Of a stretch of DNA of 64,000 nucleotides, positions 26,927 to 35,620 are shown in pieces (position 1 is the first letter of the stretch; every line of letters begins with the position of its first letter). The translations under genes and the position numbers were made by a program. Location: positions 186,001 to 250,000 of the forward strand of contig NZ_SKFG01000004.1 of assembly GCF_004344915.1 (NCBI RefSeq), given 5' to 3'. The DNA comes from Paenibacillus albiflavus (GTDB lineage: Bacteria; Bacillota; Bacilli; Paenibacillales; NBRC-103111). The notes under the pieces are model-generated. The model was given only the letters and a program-made list of their open reading frames with translations. It did no database searches and had not been told where the DNA came from.

Positions 26927-27661
26927 TTATTCTCCTGACACAATGGAACGTAAGCGATCAGGGAAGTTCGTAATAATGCCAGATACACCATGAGAGATGG
27001 CTAACTTTAAGTCTTTCTCTTCATTAATTGTATAAGGGAATACTTTAACGCCATTTGAAACCGCATCTTGAATATCCTCAGGATCGATACTTTGGAAATT
27101 AGGGTGCAGGGAATAGACAGGAACGCCCATTAGATTCGCAAATTCACGATGCTGTACAACGTTGACATTATAGATAATGCCGATCTTCACTTCAGGTTCA
27201 GCAAGCTTTAGCTGCTTAAGGCTTTTTAGGTTAAAGGAAGAAAGAACTACATTATGAATTCGATTTTTACGCTTTAATAGTTCAAGTAATTTGGACTCTA
27301 ACTGACCGCCATAGGATTGTTTAATCTCAATATTTAGCAAAATATGTGGAGGAACGAGATCAATGACTTCCTCTAGCAGAGGAATGCGTTCGCCAGCAAA
27401 TTGCTCGTGAAACCAACTGCCTGCGTCAGCTTGTTTTAATTCTTGAACGGTCAAGTCATTTACTTTCCCCGTTAGATTCGTTGTACGATTAAGTGTGTCA
27501 TCATGAATGACGACAAGTTCGCCATCTTTGGATAAATGAATATCGAGCTCGATTGCATTACAACCTTGTTCGATCCCAAGCTGGAATGCAGCCAATGTAT
27601 TTTCAGGAGCATGTCCCATGCTGCCTCGATGTGCCATTACGAGAAAATCTGAATTTGTCAT
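26927..27661 (-). CDS. ugpQ: Glycerophosphodiester phosphodiesterase
   Basis: Hydrolyses glycerophosphodiesters to glycerol-3-phosphate and an alcohol. The catalytic signature AHRGSMGHAPENTLAAF is at residues 10-26. The metal ligands are in ELDIHLSKDGELVVIHDD, with NIEIKQ in the middle and SGIITNFPD at the end. The lack of a signal peptide and the length of 244 residues indicate a cytoplasmic UgpQ-type enzyme that processes diesters brought in by the upstream importer. It is the fourth gene of the ugpB-A-E-Q-like minus-strand operon, 16 bases after the permease. Confidence 0.92.
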   Translation of the reverse strand: MTNSDFLVMAHRGSMGHAPENTLAAFQLGIEQGCNAIELDIHLSKDGELVVIHDDTLNRTTNLTGKVNDLTVQELKQADAGSWFHEQFAGERIPLLEEVIDLVPPHILLNIEIKQSYGGQLESKLLELLKRKNRIHNVVLSSFNLKSLKQLKLAEPEVKIGIIYNVNVVQHREFANLMGVPVYSLHPNFQSIDPEDIQDAVSNGVKVFPYTINEEKDLKLAISHGVSGIITNFPDRLRSIVSGE

Positions 27662-27677
27662 GTGAGTTCACCTTCGA

Positions 27678-28508
27678 TTACTTGAATGTAGAGTTAGCCA
27701 TAGCTGCGACAATATGCTTCTGAGCGAAAATAAACACTAGAACAATTGGTAGAATGACCATAATACTTGCTGCACTAATATAGTGGAAATTAAGAGCTTC
27801 ATCTCCTCCGACCGATTCTCTCATAAACGCAATACCAACGGTTAGAACGCGCATCGTATCGGTGTTAGTCATAATGAGCGGCCAGAAGTAGGAGTTCCAG
27901 CTAGAAATAAACGTAAGGACAATGAGTGTCATAATGGTAGGCTTCGCCATCGGTACTAAGATTTTATAAAGAATATGCAAACGGCTTGCACCATCTACAC
28001 GAGCTGCTTCGATGACATCGTTATTAATCGATTTGAACGATTGTCTTAACAAGAAGATCGCATATGCTGAAGTGGCATGCGGTACGATTAGTGCTGCAAA
28101 TGTATTGAGCCAGCCTAATTTAGCAAGCATGACATATACAGGAACGAAAGTTACTTGATCCGGTACAATCAGAGCCGCAAGAACTAATAGGAACAGTTTA
28201 TCCTTGCCCCAGAAATTTCCCTTGGCAAAGGCAAAAGCCGTAATGATGGCGATATTGATTTGCAAAATGAGAATACCAACCGTTTGAAGGGTCGTGTTCA
28301 GAAAGAAACGATCGAATGGCGCCTTCTTGAATGCAGTTGCATAGTTGGACCAGTTTAATACTTCTGGCCAGAAGGAAGGAACTGCAGTACGCAGTTCAGC
28401 AGTCGATTTCAAAGAAGTAACAAAGAGCCAATAGATTGGGAAGAACATGATCAGAGTGACAATAATTGCCAATATCAGTTGTATGGATTTAGAAATTCGA
28501 ATTGTCAT
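27678..28508 (-). CDS. ugpE: Carbohydrate-type ABC permease (UgpE-like)
   Basis: MalG/UgpE-type permease of 276 residues with six hydrophobic helices. The EAA coupling loop is visible as VIEAARVDGASRLHILYKI. It follows ugpA by 9 bases and works with it as the heterodimeric channel. The presence of ugpQ in the operon supports glycerol-3-phosphate or glycerophosphodiester as substrate. No ATPase gene is present; the importer must use a shared MsmX/UgpC-type ATPase encoded elsewhere. Confidence 0.87.
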   Translation of the reverse strand: MTIRISKSIQLILAIIVTLIMFFPIYWLFVTSLKSTAELRTAVPSFWPEVLNWSNYATAFKKAPFDRFFLNTTLQTVGILILQINIAIITAFAFAKGNFWGKDKLFLLVLAALIVPDQVTFVPVYVMLAKLGWLNTFAALIVPHATSAYAIFLLRQSFKSINNDVIEAARVDGASRLHILYKILVPMAKPTIMTLIVLTFISSWNSYFWPLIMTNTDTMRVLTVGIAFMRESVGGDEALNFHYISAASIMVILPIVLVFIFAQKHIVAAMANSTFK

Positions 28509-28517
28509 CTATTCGCC

Positions 28518-29453
28518 CTACCCTTCATAGTGAACTCGTTTTTTGGAAACGGCAAATTGTAATATGGTGAAAGCAATAATAATAATGAAGAAAATAATAA
28601 CGAGTGCAGAAGCTCTACCAGTCTTAAACTCTTTGAACGCCATTTGATAAATCCAATAAACCATGGCTTTCGTCGTATTAAGTGGTCCTCCAAGTGTCAT
28701 GACGTTGATGGATTGGAATACCTGCATGGAGGAGATAAAGTTCGTTACAACTAGGAAAAGCGTAATTGGTGAAAGCAATGGAAGTGTAATTTTGAAAAAT
28801 TGTCTAACCTTGGATGCACCGTCAATGCTTGATGCTTCATAGTATTCGACAGGAATACCGCGAAGTCCGGCAATGAAGATCAGCATAGCGAAGCCGATGC
28901 TTTTCCATAAGGAAACCATGATTAGAGACCATAGAGCTGTGCTTGGATTATTCAGCCAGTTCACAGGGTCAAGTCCGAACCATCCGATCACCATGTTCGC
29001 GACACCGTATTGGGTGTTGAAAATCCAGATGAAGATCATCGCAGCGATAACCATCGAGATGTAATAGGGCATGAAAACGATCATGCGCATAAAGCCATAT
29101 ATTTTTTTGGTCGAATTGAGCAGCAAAGCTAGCAGGAGACCGATTACAAGCGTTAGGACAACATCGATAATTGTATATTTGAAAGTAACACCTAACACAC
29201 TGTAGAACTCATCACTAGATAGCAGCTTTTCGTAGTTTTCAGTTCCAATGAATTTCCAGGCAGGCTTAGCCATATTCCAGTTGGTAAAGCTGAGAAATAG
29301 TGAATATAAGAGTGGGTAATATACGAATATACAAAGAAAAATTAGAGCAGGAGCAGCAAACGAGAAATCTTTAAGTTTTTCAAAAAATTGGTAGTGTGAT
29401 TTTTTATGTTTAATTGGGGTTGCTTGCAAATTCACATTTTTTGATGGTTCCAT
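28518..29453 (-). CDS. ugpA: Carbohydrate-type ABC permease (UgpA-like)
   Basis: MalF/UgpA-type permease of 311 residues with six hydrophobic helices (first at FAAPALIFLCIFVYYPLLYS). The EAA loop YYEASSIDGASKVRQFFKI is followed by the family ending with the phrase VMTLGGPLNTTKAMVYWIY. It lies 76 bases after the binding-protein gene, with a hairpin in the gap, an arrangement that usually lets the binding protein be made in excess. Confidence 0.87.
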   Translation of the reverse strand: MEPSKNVNLQATPIKHKKSHYQFFEKLKDFSFAAPALIFLCIFVYYPLLYSLFLSFTNWNMAKPAWKFIGTENYEKLLSSDEFYSVLGVTFKYTIIDVVLTLVIGLLLALLLNSTKKIYGFMRMIVFMPYYISMVIAAMIFIWIFNTQYGVANMVIGWFGLDPVNWLNNPSTALWSLIMVSLWKSIGFAMLIFIAGLRGIPVEYYEASSIDGASKVRQFFKITLPLLSPITLFLVVTNFISSMQVFQSINVMTLGGPLNTTKAMVYWIYQMAFKEFKTGRASALVIIFFIIIIAFTILQFAVSKKRVHYEG

Positions 29454-29481
29454 CCTCTAACCTCATTTCATACTAAGAATA

Positions 29482-29508
29482 GTAGGTGCGAACAGCATTC
29501 GCACCTAC
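29482..29508 (-). other. Intercistronic hairpin between ugpB and ugpA
   Basis: Perfect 11-bp stem (29482-29492 with 29498-29508, arm GTAGGTGCGAA) with a 5-base loop and no T-run. Its position just after a binding-protein gene fits an mRNA-protecting or partly terminating element that raises binding protein over permease. Confidence 0.72.
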
Positions 29509-29529
29509 GTTGATACATCTCTGTTTAGA

Positions 29530-30855
29530 TTATTGATCTTCTAGCACTTTGTTCATTTTTACAGCAGCTTCTTGCATTAGCTTCGCAGGATCGCCCTTCT
29601 CAAGAACCATTTTGTTGATTGCTTCTTTATAGAAGTCACTGAACTCTGTGTAAGCTACGTGTTGGTAGCGTGGTGTTACGTTGTCGAAGTTATCAAGAAC
29701 TGCTTTGTATTGTGGCCATTTCTCTTGATATTTCTTACCATCTTCTGTTTGTACAGAGGATTTATGTGTCGGCAAGTAACCTACTGACTCTGCCCATTTA
29801 ATGTTGTGCTCAGCTGAAGTCATGAAGTTGATGAATTTCCAAGCAGCTTCTTTTTGGTTGTCTTTAGCGCCGGCCATCATTACGATACCTGCACCACCGA
29901 TGTTAGAAATACGAGTCTTGTCTCCAGGAACGAAGGACACGCCAACTTCGAATTTAGCATTTTCTACATAAGTTTTGATGATAGCAGAAGAGTGCTGAAC
30001 CATACCAATTTTCTCATCTAAGAACATTTGACGCATAGTATCAGAAGCACCTTTACCTACGCCAATTTGTAGTGAGCCTTCATCAAACCATTTTTTGAAG
30101 TTTTGGAAATAACGCAAGCTTTCTGGTGAATCAACAGTTGCTTTTGTTTGATCTGCATTCAAGATTGTACCGCCACCGTTAAGCAGCCAAGGATCGTGGT
30201 ACCAGATATCCCAACCAGGTACTGCGAAAGCATAACGAGTTGTTTTGTCGCCTTCTTTAAGTGTTACCTTTTGGTTGAAAGCTTCGATTTCATCCCAAGT
30301 TTGAGGAGGCGTTACGCCTAATTTATCAAACAATGTTTTGTTATAAACCATAACGCTTGTACTAACGATTAATGGTAGACCAACTTGCTTGCCACCAAAT
30401 GCATATGCATTTAGCATACCTTGGGAGAAGTCTGCTGTATCTACTTTATCGCGCTCGATGTACGGGTTAAGATCTTGAAGAGCGCCGCTATCCGAGAAGC
30501 CTGGAATCGCAGAAACCTCGATGTTCGTTACAGCAGGAACTTCTTTTGCTGCAATTGCTGCTTGAAGCTTCTGTTGTAGATCGGAATATCCGCCTTGGAA
30601 TACAGGCTCAACTGTAATGTAAGGATATTTCTTTTGGAACTCTTCAATCATATAGTTCACGCCGCCCATTTGGTTCTCAGCATGAGCGTGCCAGTATTGA
30701 ATTTTGACAGGTGTTGTGTCTTCTGGCGGTGTTGTAGCAGCTGGTGCTGGTGTTGCGTCGGAACCATTTCCGCTGCTTGCAGTGTTGTTCGATCCTGAGC
30801 AAGCAGACGTAAGAAGAACCATGGCGATTGCTAATACTGAAATCAACTTCTTCAT
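29530..30855 (-). CDS. ugpB: Extracellular solute-binding lipoprotein (UgpB-like)
   Basis: Family 1 solute-binding protein of 441 residues. The lipobox is LLTSACSG, followed by an Ala/Pro/Thr linker. The mature protein begins VKIQYWHAHAENQMGGVNYM, the UgpB-type start, and contains VTNIEVSAIPGF and GGAGIVMMAGA. With ugpA, ugpE and ugpQ it forms an importer for glycerol-3-phosphate or its diesters. AAGGGG stands ahead of ATG 30855. The gene is preceded by a leader of about 290 bases carrying a terminator and a cre-like site. Confidence 0.87.
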   Translation of the reverse strand: MKKLISVLAIAMVLLTSACSGSNNTASSGNGSDATPAPAATTPPEDTTPVKIQYWHAHAENQMGGVNYMIEEFQKKYPYITVEPVFQGGYSDLQQKLQAAIAAKEVPAVTNIEVSAIPGFSDSGALQDLNPYIERDKVDTADFSQGMLNAYAFGGKQVGLPLIVSTSVMVYNKTLFDKLGVTPPQTWDEIEAFNQKVTLKEGDKTTRYAFAVPGWDIWYHDPWLLNGGGTILNADQTKATVDSPESLRYFQNFKKWFDEGSLQIGVGKGASDTMRQMFLDEKIGMVQHSSAIIKTYVENAKFEVGVSFVPGDKTRISNIGGAGIVMMAGAKDNQKEAAWKFINFMTSAEHNIKWAESVGYLPTHKSSVQTEDGKKYQEKWPQYKAVLDNFDNVTPRYQHVAYTEFSDFYKEAINKMVLEKGDPAKLMQEAAVKMNKVLEDQ

Positions 30856-31012
30856 TTACATAACCCCTTTTGATGAATTTTGTCGAAAACTAAAAGTTTT
30901 ACTTTTCTAAATATATAGTCCATTTGTAAAATATGACTCTATCATTTATTAAAAGTATGTAAAAATTTCTTGCTTATCCAATCACCTCACTTAGAATCCA
31001 TACCGGAGTATA

Positions 31013-31086
31013 AAATAAAAAAACTCAGGAGCCTATTACTTTCTCTGTATACACACAAAGAAACGGTAATAAGTTCTCTGGGTTTT
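31013..31086 (-). terminator. Leader terminator of the ugpBAEQ operon, probable GlpP target
   Basis: On the minus strand a long hairpin (arms 31066-31085 and 31021-31039, with an inner stem TTTCTTTG/CAGAGAAA) is followed by a T-rich run (31011-31020), more than 150 bases upstream of ugpB. Immediately before its 5' arm is GAGATTATGAGAAAACCC (31080-31097, minus strand), the motif shared with the leaders at 31373 and 35621. A terminator in this place would block the operon unless an antiterminator acts. Confidence 0.72.
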
Positions 31087-31123
31087 CTCATAATCTCCAC
31101 CCGGAGCATCATATAAATTTTCA

Positions 31124-31137
31124 TGAAAGCGTTTGCT
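31124..31137. promoter_or_regulatory. cre-like catabolite-repression site
   Basis: TGAAAGCGTTTGCT matches the CcpA consensus TGWNANCGNTNWCA at all but two positions. It lies some 10-25 bases downstream of the predicted ugpB start of transcription, a position where CcpA acts as a roadblock. Confidence 0.5.
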
Positions 31138-31154
31138 GTTGTTTGCTGATTGTA

Positions 31155-31184
31155 AGTATAATTTATGAAGATGATTACCGTCAA
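31155..31184 (-). promoter_or_regulatory. Sigma-A-type promoter of the ugpBAEQ operon
   Basis: Minus strand: TTGACG (31179-31184) and TATACT (31155-31160) with an 18-base spacer. It places the transcript start near 31148 and gives a leader of about 290 bases before ugpB. Confidence 0.62.
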
Positions 31185-31294
31185 CTAAAATGTCAAATTA
31201 TTGAGAAATAATTTTCAAAATTCATGATAAATATCATATGAACAAATTAGAATTTACTGTATTAACCATATAAGAGAGATTGCTATAAAATAAC

Positions 31295-31323
31295 TTGTCA
31301 AATAATCCGAAAATATGTAATAT
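31295..31323 (+). promoter_or_regulatory. Probable sigma-A promoter of the second glycerol-phosphate importer operon
   Basis: TTGTCA (31295-31300) and TAATAT (31318-31323) with a 17-base spacer. Transcription would start near 31330 and run through the leader terminator at 31383-31443. Confidence 0.5.
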
Positions 31324-31372
31324 TGTGATTGTTCCAATTAGTATAAAAACAAATAGATATCATGATTGGGTA

Positions 31373-31443
31373 GAGATTAAGAGAACCCCATGCAGGATTC
31401 GGCACTTCTATTTTAGAGGCGCTATTACGCATGGGGTTTTATT
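31373..31443 (+). terminator. Leader terminator of the plus-strand importer operon, probable GlpP target
   Basis: A 10-bp perfect outer stem (AACCCCATGC at 31384-31393 with 31429-31438) and an inner stem (GCACTTCTA against TAGAGGCGC), then TTTTATTAG. It lies 50 bases upstream of the binding-protein gene. The motif GAGATTAAGAGAACCCC (31373-31389) overlaps the 5' arm and matches the leaders at 31080-31097 (minus) and 35621-35637. Confidence 0.75.
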
Positions 31444-31493
31444 AGTTTTTATAAAGGTAGCGATGTACATCCCATTCTTTAAGGAGGCAATTT

Positions 31494-32840
31494 ATGAAGA
31501 AGCTAGTCGTATTAATGTCTGCTGCTTTATTACTACTATCTGCATGTAGCAAAGGTGATGCTGGCAAGACTGCTGAAGGAACTGCAGCTCCGTCGTCAGC
31601 TGCTCCAGAAGCGAAGAAGGAAGGCGGAGACAAGGCTAAGTCTGTGGAGCTGGAGTTTTATTTTCCAGTAGCTGTTGGTGGTCCGATCACTAAGCTCATT
31701 GATAATTTAGCCAAAGATTTTGAAAAGGAAAATGAGAATATCAAAATCAAGCCAATCTATGGCGGAAGCTACCAAGATACAGTTACGAAGGTAATGACGG
31801 CTGTACAAGGTAAGAATTCACCAGACATCGCAGTTCTGTTGTCTACTGATCTTTATTCCTTAAGACAAATGAATGCACTTGAAGAACTGACGCCAAGATT
31901 CTCCAAAGAATATTTGGACGGCTTCTATGAAGCTTTCATGGGTAATACGAAGTCAGGCGATACGGTTTGGAGTATTCCATTCCAACGCAGTACGATCGTT
32001 ATGTATTACAACAAAGAAATGTTCAAGACAGCTGGTCTAGATCCTGAGAAGGCTCCTAAGAGTTGGGATGAGCTTAGAAATTATGCTAAGAAATTAACGG
32101 TTCAAGATGCGCAAGGTAAAGTGTCTCAGTGGGGAATTGAAATCCCAAGTACAGGCTACCAATATTGGATGCTGCAAGCATTGTCGCTACAAGGCGGGGA
32201 GAACATCATGTCCAATGATGGTAAAGAAGTTTATTTTAACAAACCGCATGTTGAAGAAGGTCTGCAGTTCTATATGGATTTAGGGCAAAAAGATAAAGTG
32301 ATGCCACAAGGCGTAATTGAGTGGGCAACCGTTCCTTCTGACTTTATCAGTGGCAAAACAGCCATGATGTTCCATACAACAGGCAACCTGACTAAAGTGA
32401 AGACTGATGCGAAGTTTGACTTTGGTGTAGCTTTCTTGCCTGCGAACAAACAGTTCGGTTCACCGACAGGTGGGGGTAACTTATATGTCTTCAAGGATAT
32501 TCCTGAAGAGAACAAGCAAGCTGCCGTTAAGTTCATTGAGTTCTTAACAAAGCCAGATCGTGTTGCGCAATGGTCCATCGATACAGGATATGTAGGTACA
32601 ACTAAAGCAGCTTATGAAACAGAAAAGTTAAAAAAATATATAGCAGATTTCCCTCAAGCACAAGTAGCGAGAGATCAGCTTGAATTTGCACATAGTGAAT
32701 TGTCAACTTATCAGAATGGACAAATTACTAAACTGTTCAACGATAATATTCAATCTGCATTAGTTGGAAAAATCAGTGCCAAAGAAGCGCTTGAGAAATC
32801 CCAAACCCAAGCAGATCAGATTCTAAAAAACTTTAAATAA
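31494..32840 (+). CDS. Extracellular solute-binding lipoprotein of a second UgpB-like importer
   Basis: Family 1 solute-binding protein of 448 residues. The lipobox is LLLLSACSK, followed by a low-complexity linker. VELEFYFPVAVGGPITKLI marks the mature start, and GGGNLYVFKDIPEENKQAAVKF the late conserved region, as in UgpB proteins. It is the first gene of a plus-strand operon with two permeases and an MBL-fold hydrolase. The GlpP-type leader terminator upstream suggests the substrate is a glycerol phosphate or diester; plain sugar uptake is the alternative. Confidence 0.84.
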   Translation: MKKLVVLMSAALLLLSACSKGDAGKTAEGTAAPSSAAPEAKKEGGDKAKSVELEFYFPVAVGGPITKLIDNLAKDFEKENENIKIKPIYGGSYQDTVTKVMTAVQGKNSPDIAVLLSTDLYSLRQMNALEELTPRFSKEYLDGFYEAFMGNTKSGDTVWSIPFQRSTIVMYYNKEMFKTAGLDPEKAPKSWDELRNYAKKLTVQDAQGKVSQWGIEIPSTGYQYWMLQALSLQGGENIMSNDGKEVYFNKPHVEEGLQFYMDLGQKDKVMPQGVIEWATVPSDFISGKTAMMFHTTGNLTKVKTDAKFDFGVAFLPANKQFGSPTGGGNLYVFKDIPEENKQAAVKFIEFLTKPDRVAQWSIDTGYVGTTKAAYETEKLKKYIADFPQAQVARDQLEFAHSELSTYQNGQITKLFNDNIQSALVGKISAKEALEKSQTQADQILKNFK

Positions 32841-32855
32841 TTGAAGTTAATCAAG

Positions 32856-32894
32856 TTAGCGACACAGTCATGAGGCCATGATTCGTGTCGCTAA
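32856..32894 (+). other. Intercistronic hairpin after the binding-protein gene
   Basis: 10-bp outer stem (TTAGCGACAC at 32856-32865 with 32885-32894) plus an inner TCATG/CATGA. There is no T-run. It sits in the same place, after a binding-protein gene, as the hairpin at 29482 in the divergent importer operon. Confidence 0.68.
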
Positions 32895-33071
32895 GTGATT
32901 AAGATCGATCTTCATCGATTAGATCCATCCTAATTTCATACTTATTGGCTAGAGATCATGAGAAAGCCACGTTTGCATACTTGAAATCTGTCAATTAGGT
33001 GATAGGTCTATATGCACGTGGTTTCTTTGCGTTATGTACAGCGACTATTAACATCAAAGCGAGGGATTGCC

Positions 33072-33971
33072 TTGTCAACTAGAAGTAGTATGAGTGTAAA
33101 AGGAAGAATCAATTGGAAAGAAAATTTATTTGCATACGCCTTGCTTTTTCCTTCCCTGATTTTCCTTGGTTTGTTTACCTTTTATCCGATTCTGAAGTCA
33201 ATCTATTTAAGCTTCCAAAGCTCTTCATTCGATTCGCCGACCTTTGTTGGATTCGATCAATACGCGCAAGTACTGCAAGATGAAGTCTTCTTTAAAGTGC
33301 TTACGAATAACGTTCTGCTGGCAATTGGTACGGTTCCATTAAGCATTTTGCTAGCGATCTATTTTGCCATTTGGGTGAATAATAAAATGAAAGGAACTAG
33401 CATTCTTCGAACTGCGTTCTTCTATCCGACGCTTATTCCGATGATTGCTATTGCTAATATATGGCTATTTATCTATACACCAGATTACGGGTTGCTTGAT
33501 AAATTCCTTCAAACTTTTGGAATTCAAGGACCCAACTGGCTTGGCGATCCATCATGGGTCATGTTTGCGATGATGGGTATGCTTATTTGGAAAGAAGCTG
33601 GCTTCTTTATGCTATTCTTCTTGGCGGGGCTGCAGAATTTGCCTGGAGAGGTATATGAAGCTGCCAAAATTGAAGGAGCACGTCCATTCCAAGTGTTCCG
33701 GAAAATTACGTTTCCACTGTTGATGCCGACAACCTTGTTCGTCATGGTTATTGCAACTACGAATGCCTTCAAGATGGTTGACCACCTGTATATTATGACG
33801 AAGGGTGGTCCTGATAACGCAAGCAATCTGCTTCTCTTCCATATTTACGAAACCGCATTTAGTTACTGGGATATGGGTAAAGCTTCTGTTCTAACGGTCA
33901 TTCTTCTTGTGATCCTGCTTGCTATCTCCATCTTTAATTACGCCTATTTGGATAAGCGAATTCATTACTAG
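33072..33971 (+). CDS. Carbohydrate-type ABC permease (UgpA-like)
   Basis: MalF/UgpA-type permease of about 300 residues with six helices, an EAA loop VYEAAKIEGARPFQVFRKI and the family phrase IMTKGGPDNASNLLLFHIY. The start is uncertain. TTG 33072 has GAGGG 6 bases upstream; ATG 33012 would add 20 residues and has a weaker AGGTGAT site; ATG 33090 has none. It is the second gene of the importer operon. Confidence 0.82.
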   Translation: MSTRSSMSVKGRINWKENLFAYALLFPSLIFLGLFTFYPILKSIYLSFQSSSFDSPTFVGFDQYAQVLQDEVFFKVLTNNVLLAIGTVPLSILLAIYFAIWVNNKMKGTSILRTAFFYPTLIPMIAIANIWLFIYTPDYGLLDKFLQTFGIQGPNWLGDPSWVMFAMMGMLIWKEAGFFMLFFLAGLQNLPGEVYEAAKIEGARPFQVFRKITFPLLMPTTLFVMVIATTNAFKMVDHLYIMTKGGPDNASNLLLFHIYETAFSYWDMGKASVLTVILLVILLAISIFNYAYLDKRIHY

Positions 33972-33987
33972 AAAGGGGCAAGATCAC

Positions 33988-34803
33988 ATGATGAATAAGA
34001 TTATAAATCGAATTATTATTGCTGTGTTTGGAATTATTTTTCTTGTCCCGTTAGTGTGGACTATATTTACTTCTTTCACACCTTCTAGTGAAGTGATTAC
34101 AAGAGAGAATCCGTTTGCTATTGTGAACCCTACCTTCGAGAACTACGTTTCAGCTTGGGATACGATTCCGTTCCTTCAGTATTATTGGAATACGATCATT
34201 ATCGTAATCGGGATTCTCGCTGTTCAGTTGTTCACTGTTACACTAGCTGCATATGCTTTTGCGAGACTGAACTTTATCGGACAAAGTGTTATGTTCATCG
34301 TCTTTTTGACGCAAATTATGATTCCGCCTGATATTCTGATCTTTCCGAACTATGCCATTATGAAGGAGCTTGGTTTAGTAGATACGAAGCTGGCCATTAT
34401 GCTGCCTTATTGGGCTTCAGCCTTCGGTGTATTCTTGCTTCGTCAGACCTTTAAGCAAATTCCAATTGATCTGGACGATGCCTCCAGAGTAGATGGTTGC
34501 AGATGGTATCAGACCTTATGGCATGTGTACCTGCCTTCAGCTAAGCCTACCTATATTGCGTTTGGTCTAATTTCAGTTAGTACGCATTGGAGTAATTTTA
34601 TGTGGCCACTTGTCGTAACGAATTCAGTTGAAGTGCGTCCGCTTACAGTTGGTATTGCGATATTTGCTCAATCGTTTGAAACGGGTGCGCAGTGGGGAAC
34701 TGTTACTGCCGCAACGATTCTAGTAATTACACCTCTGCTTGCAGCATTTTTATTTTTCCAAAGACAGTTTGTTGAGAGTTTCATGCATTCAGGTATTAAG
34801 TAG
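33988..34803 (+). CDS. Carbohydrate-type ABC permease (UgpE-like)
   Basis: MalG/UgpE-type permease of about 272 residues, six helices, EAA loop DLDDASRVDGCRWYQTLWHV. ATG 33988 is 10 bases after AAAGGGG; a longer frame beginning in the previous gene is rejected. It is partner of the preceding permease, and no ATPase gene follows. The divergent ugp operon shares this lack, so both importers probably use one common ATPase encoded elsewhere. Confidence 0.86.
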   Translation: MMNKIINRIIIAVFGIIFLVPLVWTIFTSFTPSSEVITRENPFAIVNPTFENYVSAWDTIPFLQYYWNTIIIVIGILAVQLFTVTLAAYAFARLNFIGQSVMFIVFLTQIMIPPDILIFPNYAIMKELGLVDTKLAIMLPYWASAFGVFLLRQTFKQIPIDLDDASRVDGCRWYQTLWHVYLPSAKPTYIAFGLISVSTHWSNFMWPLVVTNSVEVRPLTVGIAIFAQSFETGAQWGTVTAATILVITPLLAAFLFFQRQFVESFMHSGIK

Positions 34804-34812
34804 GGGGCAGTT

Positions 34813-35565
34813 ATGAAAATTACATTGATGGGAACCGCTTGTGCAGCCTCTGGAGTCGAGAGGGACAATACGTATCTATTGATGCAGATGCAGGAGTCAT
34901 GCACATTAATTGATGTCGGTGGCAATCCACTCGGTAAATTAAAGAAACTAGGAATTCCAACACATCATGTGAAGCGAGTCGTGCTTACACATATGCATAT
35001 AGATCATATTTATGGCTTGCCGTCCCTATTATGGGGAATGTGGATCGATGGAAGAAGAGAACCGCTTGATATTTATTGCGCAGAGGTTAAGCGTGAATGG
35101 CTTGAAGATTGGATATCCAAGCTGCAAATGAATGAATGGACTGCACAATTTGAGGTAAGGATTCATTCGTTTGATTGGGAGCAGCAGACAGATATTTGGC
35201 ATGATGAAGAGATATCACTATCTGTATTTCCTAGCAGTCATGGCAGTGCACCAACAGTAGGGATACAAGCAGCCTACAAGGGTAAGACCATCGTCTATTC
35301 GGCAGATTCGACACTGAATCCAAGGTTTAATGAGTATCCCAAGATTGATCTCCTCATTCATGAGGCAACTACAGCTTATCAAGCGTTAGCAGCCCATAGT
35401 TGTCTAGAGGATTTAGTTCATTATTACAAGCTCGAGTTAATCGATCAGCTTGTGCTGGTTCATTTAACGGATAACGAACCTTATGAAGAGGTTATTAATG
35501 GCGTTTCAGCCGAAGCTCGGGCGAAAATAACCGTTGGAACTGACTTAATGACAATCAGTCTATAG
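34813..35565 (+). CDS. Metallo-beta-lactamase-fold hydrolase, possible phosphodiesterase
   Basis: A 250-residue cytoplasmic MBL-fold protein close to the RNase Z/PhnP type. The metal motif is LTHMHIDHIYGLP (residues 57-69). Further ligands are suggested by SSHGSAPTVG, YSADST and LLIHEATTA. It is 9 bases after the second permease gene, in an operon with a GlpP-type leader. By analogy with ugpQ in the divergent operon it may cleave imported glycerophosphodiesters or cyclic glycerol phosphates; this is inference from context and from known MBL phosphodiesterases such as PhnP. Confidence 0.8.
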   Translation: MKITLMGTACAASGVERDNTYLLMQMQESCTLIDVGGNPLGKLKKLGIPTHHVKRVVLTHMHIDHIYGLPSLLWGMWIDGRREPLDIYCAEVKREWLEDWISKLQMNEWTAQFEVRIHSFDWEQQTDIWHDEEISLSVFPSSHGSAPTVGIQAAYKGKTIVYSADSTLNPRFNEYPKIDLLIHEATTAYQALAAHSCLEDLVHYYKLELIDQLVLVHLTDNEPYEEVINGVSAEARAKITVGTDLMTISL

Positions 35566-35591
35566 ACATTTGTGCTAGTAGCGCATATAAT
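35563..35591 (+). promoter_or_regulatory. Sigma-A-type promoter of glpD
   Basis: TAGACA (35563-35568) and a perfect TATAAT (35586-35591), 17-base spacer. The -35 box overlaps the stop codon of the MBL hydrolase gene. The start of transcription near 35598 leaves a leader of about 170 bases. Confidence 0.7.
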
Positions 35592-35620
35592 AGTGCTTAA
35601 ATTAAATGAGTAAATGGGCG

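Noticed and set aside
31295-31549. An 84-codon plus-strand frame before the second importer
   Set aside because: It begins at the -35 box of the predicted promoter and crosses both the leader terminator and the binding-protein gene start; not a gene.
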